Assembly (NCBI GenBank): GCA_028690725.1
Contig: JAQVAR010000015.1
Span: forward strand, 1 to 13,482
DNA: 13,482 bases
Origin: Candidatus Iainarchaeum sp.
GTDB lineage: Archaea > Iainarchaeota > Iainarchaeia > Iainarchaeales > JAAZKV01
Direction of reading: 5' to 3'
How positions within the stretch are numbered: the first letter of the stretch is position 1; every line of letters begins with the position of its first letter. This document shows positions 1-6,319 of the stretch, piece by piece. The notes under the pieces are model-generated. The model did not search any database, was not told where the DNA came from, and saw only the letters and a list, made by a program, of their open reading frames with translations. A program made the position numbers and the translations under genes.

Positions 1-1
1 T

Positions 2-982
2 GCTTCTCTAGCAAGAATTGCTTCAACAGAACAATTGAAAATGCCTTTTAAAAGATATCAAATTGGAGAAGTTTATAGGTATGATAGACCACAAGCAAAA
101 AGATACAGGGCTTTTTATCAAGCAGACATAGATATTTTAGGAGTAAAAGGATTAGAAGCAGAATTAGAAATAATGCTTGTTATAAAAAATTGTTTTGAAT
201 CATTAAATTTGAAACCAAAAATAATTTTTAATTCTAGAAAATTATTGAATGATTTATTATCAAAATATGCTATGGGAAAAGAAGTAGAAGCAATGAGAAT
301 ATTAGACAAAATGGATAAAGTTAACAAAAAAGATATTATAGAAATGTTAGAAGAAAAAAATATTGATTCTAAAATAGTAGAAATAATTGAAAAAAATTCT
401 ATAAAAGAAATAACACAAATTGTAGGACAAGATTCTTTGGGCTTAAAAGAAATATTGGATTTTGAAAAATTATGCAAAGAAAATGATTTAAAATTCGTTG
501 AATTTGATTCAAGGTTAGCTCGAGGATTTGAATATTACACTGGAATAGTATTTGAAATAAAATTAGATAATGGTCCTTCAGTAGGTGGAGGAGGAAGATT
601 TGACAAACTAATAAGCAATTATGGCGGACAAGAAACCCCAGCAGTAGGAATAGGGTTAGGAGTAAGCAGAATATTTGATTACTTGAAAGAAAAGGGAATA
701 AAAATAGGTTTAGATGGAATGTTTTTAATAGGGTTAAATATTAATTTAAAAGAAAAAAATAGAATTGTTAACGAATTAAGAAAAAATATTTTTATTGAAA
801 CAAATTTAAAAGAAATGAAGATAGGAAAAGCACTTGAATACGCAGAAAAAAAAGGTTATTCTTTTGTAGGAATTGTTGGTGAAAACGAGTTAAAAGAAAA
901 CAAAATAACAATAAAGAATTTGAAAACAGGAAAACAAGAAACAATAGAATTAAAAAAAGTAAAAGAATTTTTGGAAAAATGA
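2..982 (+). CDS. hisS: Histidyl-tRNA synthetase, 5' part outside window
   Basis: Class II aminoacyl-tRNA synthetase that charges tRNA-His in the cytoplasm. The reading frame is open from base 2 and the residues before the first possible start (TTG at 35) already match the family, so the gene begins left of the window. Visible: motif 2 (YQIGEVYRYDRPQ, about nt 56-94, followed by RYRAFYQ), the HisRS signature LARGFEYYTG (nt 515-544), the glycine-rich GGGGRFD (about 587-607), motif 3 (VGIGLGVSRIF, about 647-680) and a C-terminal HGTP anticodon-binding domain from about nt 719 to the stop. Retention of the anticodon domain and of the signature arginine argues for a true synthetase, not HisZ, the catalytically dead paralogue. 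It lies 42 nt upstream of hisG, so it is probably co-transcribed with the histidine genes. Confidence 0.95.
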   Translation, partial: ASLARIASTEQLKMPFKRYQIGEVYRYDRPQAKRYRAFYQADIDILGVKGLEAELEIMLVIKNCFESLNLKPKIIFNSRKLLNDLLSKYAMGKEVEAMRILDKMDKVNKKDIIEMLEEKNIDSKIVEIIEKNSIKEITQIVGQDSLGLKEILDFEKLCKENDLKFVEFDSRLARGFEYYTGIVFEIKLDNGPSVGGGGRFDKLISNYGGQETPAVGIGLGVSRIFDYLKEKGIKIGLDGMFLIGLNINLKEKNRIVNELRKNIFIETNLKEMKIGKALEYAEKKGYSFVGIVGENELKENKITIKNLKTGKQETIELKKVKEFLEK

Positions 983-1003
983 TTTTTATCTATAAAAATG
1001 ATA

Positions 1004-1009
1004 AAGGAG
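1004..1009 (+). promoter_or_regulatory. Shine-Dalgarno before hisG
   Basis: AAGGAG lies in the 42-nt gap after hisS. ATG codons follow at 1010, 1013, 1018 and 1025. The one at the best spacing (1018, 8 nt after the motif) opens a different frame from hisG; the hisG ATG at 1025 is 15 nt away, longer than usual. The motif is therefore real-looking but does not cleanly fix the hisG start. Confidence 0.6.
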
Positions 1010-1017
1010 ATGATGGT

Positions 1018-1089
1018 ATGAAAAATGAAAGCAAAAAAGAAAAACTATTACAAGAAAAGGCGTTTTGTGCCCATCACCCAAAAAATTAA
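1018..1089 (+). CDS. Possible 23-codon leader ORF overlapping hisG
   Basis: A 23-residue ORF with the best-placed Shine-Dalgarno in the gap (AAGGAG, 8 nt upstream). It overlaps the hisG 5' end in another frame and contains two adjacent histidine codons (CAT CAC) near its end (peptide end FCAHHPKN). This could be a leader peptide coupling hisG translation to histidine supply, the true hisG start followed by a frameshift, or chance. No attenuator hairpin was found. Low confidence. Confidence 0.2.
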   Translation: MKNESKKEKLLQEKAFCAHHPKN

Positions 1090-1624
1090 TCCTAATTGTT
1101 TAATAATACTACCAAAAAATTCTGGTTTAGAAGAATATAGAAAACAATTCGAAAAATTAGGGAATGAAAAAATAATTGTTAGAGCAGAAGACGTTCCTTT
1201 TTTTGTAGAATTATTATCGCAAAAAAAAGTTTCTTGTATTGGTTTAACAGGACAAGATCTTTTTGAAGAATACAAGAAAAAAAATGTTGAAAGCAAAGTA
1301 AAACAATTAAAAAAAATAAAATGGTTTGATGAAAAAGCATTGTACAAAAAACCGGCTCTTTGCTTGCTAGGAAAAAAAGAAAAATTATTACAGGATTCAA
1401 CAATAGCAATAAACAAAAAATATTCTAATATAGCAGAAGCATTATTACCACAAAACACTAACAAAATCTATTTTAATGGTTCAACAGAAACCGCTGCAAC
1501 ACTAGGACTAGCGGATTTTGTTTTTGACATTGTTTACACTGGAAAATCAATAAAAGAAGCTGGACTAGAAATAATAACAAAATTTTCTTGTTCTGACATT
1601 GTTTTATTGGGGGTGAGAAAATGA
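1025..1624 (+). CDS. hisG: ATP phosphoribosyltransferase, short form
   Basis: Catalyses the first step of histidine synthesis, ATP + PRPP to phosphoribosyl-ATP. Visible: VRAEDVPFFV (residues 52-61) with CIGLTGQDLFEEY (71-83), matching the family's conserved 'RaqDIP...GItGkD' region, and the PRPP-binding segment NGSTETAATLGLADFVFDIV (151-170) followed by TGKSIKEAGLEI. At 199 aa it has no room for the C-terminal ACT-like regulatory domain of long HisG, so it is the short form, which in other organisms needs the HisRS-like partner HisZ. The first ~22 residues are a lysine-rich extension before the expected first strand (CLIILPK), and the local codons there (CGT, CCC, ACC) differ from the rest, so the start is uncertain. 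Its stop overlaps the next start (ATGA), indicating translational coupling. Confidence 0.88.
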   Translation: MKAKKKNYYKKRRFVPITQKINPNCLIILPKNSGLEEYRKQFEKLGNEKIIVRAEDVPFFVELLSQKKVSCIGLTGQDLFEEYKKKNVESKVKQLKKIKWFDEKALYKKPALCLLGKKEKLLQDSTIAINKKYSNIAEALLPQNTNKIYFNGSTETAATLGLADFVFDIVYTGKSIKEAGLEIITKFSCSDIVLLGVRK

Positions 1625-2859
1625 TTATTCCTTCAATAGATTTAATGAATAAAAAATTAGTAAGGCTTGTGAATGGAGAAAAAAAGATTCTTGAAATAGA
1701 TAATCCAAAAAAATATGCACAAGAAGTTTGGTTTTATCCAGAAATACAATTAATTGATTTAGATAACGCACTTGGAAAAGGCAATAATATTGAGTTAATA
1801 AAAGAAATTTGCAATATTGTCCCTTGTAGAGTAGGCGGCGGAATAAGAACAATAGAACAAGCAAAAGAACTAATTGAATCCGGGGCCAAAAAAGTTATCA
1901 TTGGAACCCAAGCAAACAAAAAGTTTTTGAGTGAACTCGCAAAAAACATTGGAAAAGAAAAAATAATTGTTGCATTGGATTCAAAAAAAGGAAAAGTGGC
2001 AACAAATGGTTGGACTATTAAAACAAAAATGAGTCCAATAAATTTAGCAAAAAAACTAGAAAACTATTGTGATGAATTCCTTTACACTTCAATAGAAAAA
2101 GACGGAACACTAAGCGGAGCAGACAAAAAAACAGCACAAAAACTAAAAAAAATAACAAATAATAGGATTGTTCTAGCAGGCGGCATAAAATCAATCAAAG
2201 AAATAATTGATCTTGAAAAAGAAGGAATTGATTGTGTAAGTGGACTAGCAATATACAAAAACAAAATTGATACAAAAAAAGCTTTTATCGAATGTATTGA
2301 TTTTACAAAAATGAATGAATTAATACCAACAATAATACAAGAAAATAATAAAATAATTTCTCTTGTTTATTCTAACAAAGAGAGTTTAGAAAAAACAATT
2401 AAAACAAAAAAAGTTTGGCTTTATTCTCGGAGCAAAAAAGGAGTTTTTATGAAAGGAGCCACATCAGGAAATGAACAAGAAATAATTGAAATAAAAAAGG
2501 ATTGTGATAATGATTCATTGCTCTTTAAAATAAAACAAAAAGAAAATGGGTGCCACAAAGGAAAATATAGTTGTTTTGGCGAAAAAAAAGAATTTTCCTT
2601 ACAAGAATTGTATGAAAAGATTAGTGATAGAATAAAAAATCCAAAAGAAGGCGCATATACTTCAAAATTAGTAAAAGATGAAATGCTATTAAAAAGAAAA
2701 TTGGTGGAAGAGGCCGCAGAAGTAATAACAACAAAAAACAAAGAAGAATTAATCTGGGAATGCTCTGACCTAATCTATTTTTTGTTTGTTATAATGGTCA
2801 AAGAAGGAATAACAATAAAAGATATTGAAAAAGAAAATGATAGGAGGAATAAAAAATGA
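1621..2859 (+). CDS. hisAIE: HisA-HisI-HisE trifunctional fusion
   Basis: Three consecutive-pathway enzymes in one 412-aa chain. Residues 1-228 are HisA (ProFAR isomerase, a TIM barrel): IIPSIDL with Asp7, VALDSKKGKV with Asp120, YTSIEKDGTLSG with Thr156, and the phosphate loops VGGGI and AGGIK. Residues about 230-320 are HisI (phosphoribosyl-AMP cyclohydrolase): metal motif DCDND (294-298) and CHKGKYSC (311-318), with cysteine spacing as in the family. Residues about 326-412 are HisE (phosphoribosyl-ATP pyrophosphatase), an all-helical domain with NPKEGAYTSKL, EEAAEV and SDLIYFL. HisE, HisI, HisA is the reaction order 2-3-4 after HisG, although the domain order along the chain is A-I-E. HisI-HisE fusions are common; HisA fused in front is unusual to my knowledge. 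No linker stop or frameshift separates the domains. It overlaps hisG by 4 nt and the next gene by 4 nt. Confidence 0.92.
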   Translation: MIIPSIDLMNKKLVRLVNGEKKILEIDNPKKYAQEVWFYPEIQLIDLDNALGKGNNIELIKEICNIVPCRVGGGIRTIEQAKELIESGAKKVIIGTQANKKFLSELAKNIGKEKIIVALDSKKGKVATNGWTIKTKMSPINLAKKLENYCDEFLYTSIEKDGTLSGADKKTAQKLKKITNNRIVLAGGIKSIKEIIDLEKEGIDCVSGLAIYKNKIDTKKAFIECIDFTKMNELIPTIIQENNKIISLVYSNKESLEKTIKTKKVWLYSRSKKGVFMKGATSGNEQEIIEIKKDCDNDSLLFKIKQKENGCHKGKYSCFGEKKEFSLQELYEKISDRIKNPKEGAYTSKLVKDEMLLKRKLVEEAAEVITTKNKEELIWECSDLIYFLFVIMVKEGITIKDIEKENDRRNKK

Positions 2860-3407
2860 GTTTAATGATTGGTGTAATGGGTTCAGCAGCAGACCTAAAA
2901 TATTCTAAAAAAATAGAAGAAATTGCTGAAGAAATTGGAAAAGAAATTGCTAAAAGCGAAAACATTACTGTTTATGGTGCAGAAAAAGATTATGATTCTT
3001 TATCAACAGCTGCTGCAAGAGGAGCTAAAAAAGAAAAAGGAATTACAATAGGAGTAACATATGGAAAAGGAAAAAAAATATTTGACAAACAAAATACTGA
3101 CATATGTATAGTAACTGGAATGGAAAGAGGCGGAGGCAGAGAATTTGTTTTAGTTAATAGTTGTGATGCAATAATTTGTGTTTCTGGAGGGAGTGGAACA
3201 CTAACTGAAATTGCAATAGCATATCAATCAAACATACCAACAATAGTTTTACAAAAAACGGGTGGTTGGAGCCAAAAATTAGAAAATAAGTATGTTGATG
3301 ACAGGAAAAGAGTCAAATGTATTATTGCTAAAAATCCAAAAGATGCTGTTAGAAAGGCCATTCTTGAAATAAAAAACAAAGAATTAAATTCTAATAAAGG
3401 TGATTAG
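2856..3407 (+). CDS. SLOG-fold nucleotide-binding protein (TIGR00725-like)
   Basis: A 183-aa Rossmann-like protein of the TIGR00725/LOG-like group. Visible: IGVMGSA at the N terminus, AAARGAKKEKGITIGV (53-68), GGGREFVLVNSCDAIICVSG (92-111) and the nucleotide-binding GGSGTLTEIAIAY (111-123), which is the counterpart of the PGGxGTxxE motif of LOG phosphoribohydrolases. It probably binds a nucleotide or nucleotide-sugar. The precise reaction is not known; LOG enzymes cleave ribose-5-phosphate from nucleotides, and placement between PRPP-consuming his genes makes a related substrate plausible (inference). A strong Shine-Dalgarno AGGAGG (2842-2847) lies inside the end of the fusion gene, and the start overlaps the previous stop as ATGA. 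Confidence 0.82.
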   Translation: MSLMIGVMGSAADLKYSKKIEEIAEEIGKEIAKSENITVYGAEKDYDSLSTAAARGAKKEKGITIGVTYGKGKKIFDKQNTDICIVTGMERGGGREFVLVNSCDAIICVSGGSGTLTEIAIAYQSNIPTIVLQKTGGWSQKLENKYVDDRKRVKCIIAKNPKDAVRKAILEIKNKELNSNKGD

Positions 3408-3410
3408 ATT

Positions 3411-4415
3411 ATGGAAGACGATTTTTTACTAGAATTAGTTAGAATAAATTCAGTTTCTGGAAACGAAAACAAATTAGTTGACTTTTTGGATAAAAGACTA
3501 AAAAAAAGTTTTAAAACAAAAAAACAAAGAGTTAATAAAAATCATAATTTAATTGCTTTCAAAGGAAAACCAAAAATATTGTTACAAGCACACTTAGATA
3601 CGGTGCCACCATTTCTAAAATCAAGAAAAGACAAAAAATTTGTTTATGGAAGAGGAACCAATGACACAAAAGGACAATTAGCAGCAATGATTTTAGCAGG
3701 AGAAAAAGCAATAGAAGAAGGAATTAATGATTTTGGTTTATTATTTACTGTTGAAGAAGAAACAAGTTTTGGCGGAGCAAAAAAAGCAGTCTCAATAATC
3801 CCAAAAACAACAAAACTAATTGTTATTGGAGAACCAACTAACTTCAAAATTGTTGAAGCACACAACGGAATACTAGACCTAAAAATAAAAGCATTTGGAA
3901 AAAGCACACACGGTTCTTGCCCAGAAAAAGGAATAAATGCAATAGAAAAAATTATTGAAATAATAAGAACAATAAAAAAAATTGATTACCCAAAAGGAAG
4001 AATCTTAAAACAAAACCCAATAAATATCGCAAAAATATCTGGCGGAATAGCAAGTAATGTTGTACCAGATTATGCAGAAACACAAATCGTTATTAGAACA
4101 GCAACTAATCCAAAAGAAACTCTAAAAAAAATTAAAGAAAACACAAAAAAAATAAAAGGAATAAAAATAATTTCACAAACATTACCCCCAGTAATAAGCA
4201 AGAATGCAAAAAAGATTGCAAAAAAAATTGGATTAAAAACAATTACTTTTAGAGGATACACTGAAGCATATTATTTTTCAAAAAAAACTGATTTTATAAT
4301 ATTAGGTTTAAATGATTTTGGAACAATACACTCAAAAAAAGAAAAAGCTAGTATCAAAGAACTAAAAAAACTAACAAAAATATACTACAAACTTCTTGAA
4401 GAAAAAATAATTTAA
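3411..4415 (+). CDS. M20-family zinc deacylase/peptidase (ArgE/DapE/LysK type)
   Basis: A 334-aa cytoplasmic di-metal amidohydrolase. Metal and catalytic motifs are complete: HLDTV (61-65), GRGTNDTKG with bridging Asp85, EEE (115-117) holding the catalytic base, GEPT (140-143), and the last ligand in TIHS (His307). STHGSCPEKG (165-174) belongs to the dimerisation lid domain. The family removes acyl groups from amino acids or hydrolyses LysW-linked intermediates and dipeptides; the substrate cannot be read from sequence and no acetyl-arginine or DAP gene is visible beside it. It starts 3 nt after the SLOG gene, with AGGTGA of that gene's end serving as Shine-Dalgarno, so it is the last gene of the his operon here. 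Its stop overlaps the stop of the convergent minus-strand gene. Confidence 0.85.
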   Translation: MEDDFLLELVRINSVSGNENKLVDFLDKRLKKSFKTKKQRVNKNHNLIAFKGKPKILLQAHLDTVPPFLKSRKDKKFVYGRGTNDTKGQLAAMILAGEKAIEEGINDFGLLFTVEEETSFGGAKKAVSIIPKTTKLIVIGEPTNFKIVEAHNGILDLKIKAFGKSTHGSCPEKGINAIEKIIEIIRTIKKIDYPKGRILKQNPINIAKISGGIASNVVPDYAETQIVIRTATNPKETLKKIKENTKKIKGIKIISQTLPPVISKNAKKIAKKIGLKTITFRGYTEAYYFSKKTDFIILGLNDFGTIHSKKEKASIKELKKLTKIYYKLLEEKII

Positions 4416-4771
4416 AAATCAATTTCCAAATCAAAAAATACTTTGATTTCTTCTTTTATTTCTTTTGATTTTTTTGGGTTTAATGAAACGTGCAAACCAT
4501 AAAATGCTTTTTTCTCTAAAAGATAATTTTCATTGATTAGGTTTTTAGCAATCTTTTTGATTTTGCTATGATCTGACTTTTTAAAACCTTTAGGAAGATT
4601 ATCAAAAGCAGTATGTTTTCCACCATAAATTCTATGCTGACATAATTTCCTTAATAGTCTTGCCCTAAGAAAAGAATCAGATTTTGTTTCAACAATATCT
4701 GAAAAGAAAACTACCAAATTACAAGCATAAAATATTAGTCCTTTAAAGAATAAATTTTTAAACCTAAACAT
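4412..4771 (-). CDS. Conserved archaeal small winged-helix-like protein
   Basis: A 119-aa basic protein. The core (roughly residues 33-110) contains RARLLRKLCQHRIYGGKHTA, NLPKGF, then a helix-rich stretch ending in YGLHVSLNP. This resembles a small family of conserved archaeal proteins of unknown function with a winged-helix look; that resemblance is from memory, not a search. The hydrophobic N-terminal ~30 residues look unlike the core, so the true start may lie further in. I chose ATG at 4771; a TTG lies two codons upstream. It converges on the M20 gene with overlapping stop codons and diverges from the next plus-strand gene across a palindromic TATA box. Function unknown. Confidence 0.6.
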   Translation of the reverse strand: MFRFKNLFFKGLIFYACNLVVFFSDIVETKSDSFLRARLLRKLCQHRIYGGKHTAFDNLPKGFKKSDHSKIKKIAKNLINENYLLEKKAFYGLHVSLNPKKSKEIKEEIKVFFDLEIDF

Positions 4772-4791
4772 ATACAATGATTATAAGTTTT

Positions 4792-4803
4792 AATTTATAA
4801 ATT
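4792..4803. promoter_or_regulatory. Palindromic bidirectional TATA box
   Basis: AATTTATAAATT is a perfect 12-bp palindrome between two divergent genes. Its centre (4797.5) is 26.5 nt from the minus-strand ATG (4771), which would give a leaderless message, and 37.5 nt from the plus-strand ATG (4835), which allows a short leader containing a GTGAT Shine-Dalgarno-like element. Confidence 0.5.
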
Positions 4804-4834
4804 TGGATTAAACTTCGACAATGGACGTGATATA

Positions 4835-5167
4835 ATGGAAGAATCAGTTTTAGGAGAATTGTTTGGTAATACTCCAAGAGTACAAATAATTGATGCATTT
4901 TCTGACGGAATAGGTGATGCATGGTCAAAAAAAGAAATACAAGAAATAACTGGACTAAGCAAAGCAACTATTCTAAATAATTGGGCCCCGCTTGAAGAAT
5001 ATGGAATTATAAAAGTAAAAAAACAAATTGGGAATACAAAGTTATACACTCTTAATATAGAAAACAAAACAACAAAAATTCTATTAAAACTTGAAATGGA
5101 ACTTGCAGATCACGTTGCACCAAAAAACGAAGAAATAATAAAAACAAAAAAATCAATTCCCGCATAA
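4835..5167 (+). CDS. Archaeal winged-helix transcriptional regulator
   Basis: A 110-aa predicted DNA-binding protein. SVLGELFGNTPRVQIIDAF (4-22) is the typical first helix of archaeal ArsR-like regulators, followed by a helix-turn-helix (KKEIQEITGLSKATILNNW, about 32-50) and a wing (LEEYGIIKVKKQIGNTKLYTL, about 53-73, given here as its two ends). The C-terminal tail is lysine-rich. No metal-binding cysteines are seen. It is monocistronic and followed by tRNA-Thr on the same strand. The target is unknown; because it starts at a shared promoter with the divergent minus-strand gene, autoregulation of that intergenic region is plausible. Confidence 0.75.
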   Translation: MEESVLGELFGNTPRVQIIDAFSDGIGDAWSKKEIQEITGLSKATILNNWAPLEEYGIIKVKKQIGNTKLYTLNIENKTTKILLKLEMELADHVAPKNEEIIKTKKSIPA

Positions 5168-5199
5168 ATTAAAACTCTTTCTTTTTTTAATATAATCAA

Positions 5200-5272
5200 G
5201 CTCCAGTAGCATAGTTAGTTAGTGCAATCCGTTGGTAACGGATAGGTCTCGGGGGCAGAGCCCGACTGGAGC
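5200..5272 (+). tRNA. tRNA-Thr (GGT), atypical elbow
   Basis: A 73-nt cloverleaf with perfect 7-bp acceptor (GCTCCAG/CTGGAGC), D stem GCAT/GTGC, anticodon stem ATCCG/CGGAT with loop TTGGTAA (anticodon GGT, threonine), 5-nt variable loop AGGTC and T stem TCGGG/CCCGA. No CCA is encoded; TTTT follows. The D loop AGTTAGTTA has A at position 18 instead of G, and the T loop is GGCAGAG instead of a TTCRANN form, so the usual G18-U55 and T54-A58 contacts are missing while G19-C56 is kept. All stems are intact, so it does not look like simple decay. Confidence 0.88.
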
Positions 5273-5323
5273 TTTTCACAATAAGACTTAACAAAATGGT
5301 TCAGATAAACAAATTGAAGAAAA

Positions 5324-5330
5324 TTTATAA
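5324..5330 (+). promoter_or_regulatory. TATA box for candidate small RNA
   Basis: TTTATAA within an A/T-rich run. A start about 25 nt downstream falls near 5352, just before the structured segment at 5361-5440. Confidence 0.4.
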
Positions 5331-5351
5331 GTTATTGACTAAAAGGAAATA

Positions 5352-5454
5352 GCTTGACGTTTCCCGGCGTGAACCCCTAGAAAAATCAAAGATTTTTCGG
5401 GTCAAGAAAAACTAAAAGTTTTTCCAGATCACGGAAGGGTTCCAATACTTTTTT
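5352..5454 (+). ncRNA. Candidate structured small RNA with three-way junction
   Basis: About 100 nt with its own TATA box upstream and a six-T tract (5449-5454) at its end, the usual archaeal termination signal. Predicted fold by eye: outer stem CGTGA (5368-5372) with TCACG (5429-5433); inside it, hairpin 1 GAAAAATC-AAA-GATTTTTC (5380-5398), extended by ACCC/GGGT (5373-5376 with 5399-5402), and hairpin 2 GAAAAACT-AAA-AGTTTTTC (5406-5424). It does not match 5S rRNA, SRP RNA, RNase P or C/D-box patterns that I could recognise. It might instead be the structured 5' leader of the RpiA-like gene that starts 33 nt after the T tract. Confidence 0.45.
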
Positions 5455-5486
5455 ATTCTACAAAACAAATAATATTGTTGATTAAA

Positions 5487-6158
5487 ATGTTGTTGGATGA
5501 TACTGTACAAGGTTTGTTAGAAAGATATGTTAAAAATGATTCAATTGTTAGTTTTGGCACTGGTTCATTAAACGAATTGTTTTTAAAAAAACTAGCATTA
5601 TACATTGAAGAAAATTCTTTGGATGTAAAATTTGTTCCAACATCATACAAATTATCAGCATTATGTTCTAGTTTAAAAGTCAAAACAATGTCACTAAATG
5701 ATTCAGAAATTGACTTAGCATTCGATTTTGTTGACCAATGCGACGAAGATTTTAATTATATTTCAAATGAAACAACTTCTCTTGTTAGAGACAAAATGAT
5801 TGCACAAGAAGCATCAGAATTTATTATTGTTTGCGAAGAACAAAACTTTGTAAAACAATTAAAATACGAAATATTATTAGAAACAAGCACTTTCGCAATA
5901 AACAAAACAATAATACAAGCAATGAATTTAGGAGAAGCAAAGTTAAAATTAAAAAATGGAGAACCAATGTTAAGTGAAACAGGACACAATTTTATAAAAG
6001 TAAAAGTAGACGAAATATATTCATTAGAAGACATTGAATACCAAGCAAAAAAAATTCCAGGAGTACTAGAAACATCACTATTTATGGGATTTGCAGATAG
6101 AATATTATTACACGGAAAAAATATTGTAATGAAAAGTCGATTAAACAATTCAGAATAA
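5487..6158 (+). CDS. Divergent ribose-5-phosphate isomerase A-like protein
   Basis: A 223-aa protein colinear with RpiA: FGTGS (23-27, sugar-phosphate loop), PTSYKLSAL (51-59), IDLAFDFVD (75-83, counterpart of DGAD), LVRDKM (99-104), SETGHN (163-168, counterpart of TDNGN) and PGVLETSLF (191-199). Two aspartates of the DxxD site are kept (Asp80, Asp83), but the signature K-G-G-G-G that carries the catalytic lysine is replaced by S-N-E-T-T (93-97) and the catalytic glutamate is Asp102. It may therefore bind a sugar phosphate without normal isomerase activity or act on another substrate. I start at ATG 5487, which fits the family N terminus better than the upstream TTG 5475. It follows the structured segment and converges on the minus-strand tRNA. 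Confidence 0.72.
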   Translation: MLLDDTVQGLLERYVKNDSIVSFGTGSLNELFLKKLALYIEENSLDVKFVPTSYKLSALCSSLKVKTMSLNDSEIDLAFDFVDQCDEDFNYISNETTSLVRDKMIAQEASEFIIVCEEQNFVKQLKYEILLETSTFAINKTIIQAMNLGEAKLKLKNGEPMLSETGHNFIKVKVDEIYSLEDIEYQAKKIPGVLETSLFMGFADRILLHGKNIVMKSRLNNSE

Positions 6159-6188
6159 AAAAAATTTTAAAAATAAAAAAAGTGCCGC

Positions 6189-6231
6189 TAAAAACATTTT
6201 TAGTACAGGAACCTTTTTATGAAAAAGGTTC
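6189..6231. terminator. Two hairpins between convergent rpiA-like gene and tRNA
   Basis: A small hairpin (CTAAAA/TTTTAG, near 6188-6203) and a perfect 10-bp hairpin with ATG loop (GAACCTTTTT at 6209-6218 pairing with 6222-6231). On the minus strand the tRNA is followed directly by T-rich sequence (complement of 6234-6246), so the region probably ends transcription from both sides. Confidence 0.45.
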
Positions 6232-6247
6232 ATCAAAAAAATAAAAT

Positions 6248-6319
6248 GTCGCAGGGCGGAATTGCACCGCCGATCTCCTGATTATGAGTCAGGCGATATA
6301 GCTACTAATCTACAGCGAC
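6248..6319 (-). tRNA. tRNA with CAT anticodon (elongator Met or Ile2), atypical elbow
   Basis: A 72-nt minus-strand cloverleaf: acceptor GTCGCTG/CTGCGAC with a T-T mismatch at 6-67, D stem GATT/TATC (last pair T-T), anticodon stem CCTGA/TCAGG with loop CTCATAA (anticodon CAT), variable AGATC, T stem GGCGG/CCGCC. The anticodon stem lacks the three G-C pairs of an initiator, so it is elongator Met or the AUA-reading Ile2; I cannot separate these by eye. The D loop AGTAGCTA has A18 then G19, and the T loop TGCAATT has G55, the same paired change as in the tRNA-Thr above. CCA is not encoded. A T-rich terminator follows. Confidence 0.86.

Noticed and set aside
118..477. Long minus-strand frames inside hisS, hisG and the his fusion gene
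   Set aside because: Low-complexity S/F/I-rich antisense translations of A/T-rich genes; the plus frames are conserved enzymes.
2..982. Calling the first gene HisZ
   Set aside because: It keeps the LARGFEYYTG signature, motif 2 and the anticodon-binding domain that HisZ lacks.
5352..5454. 5S rRNA or an intron-containing tRNA in the structured segment
   Set aside because: The CACGGAAG and GGGTTCCAAT words were suggestive, but no 5S helices or T-arm/acceptor pairing could be built.
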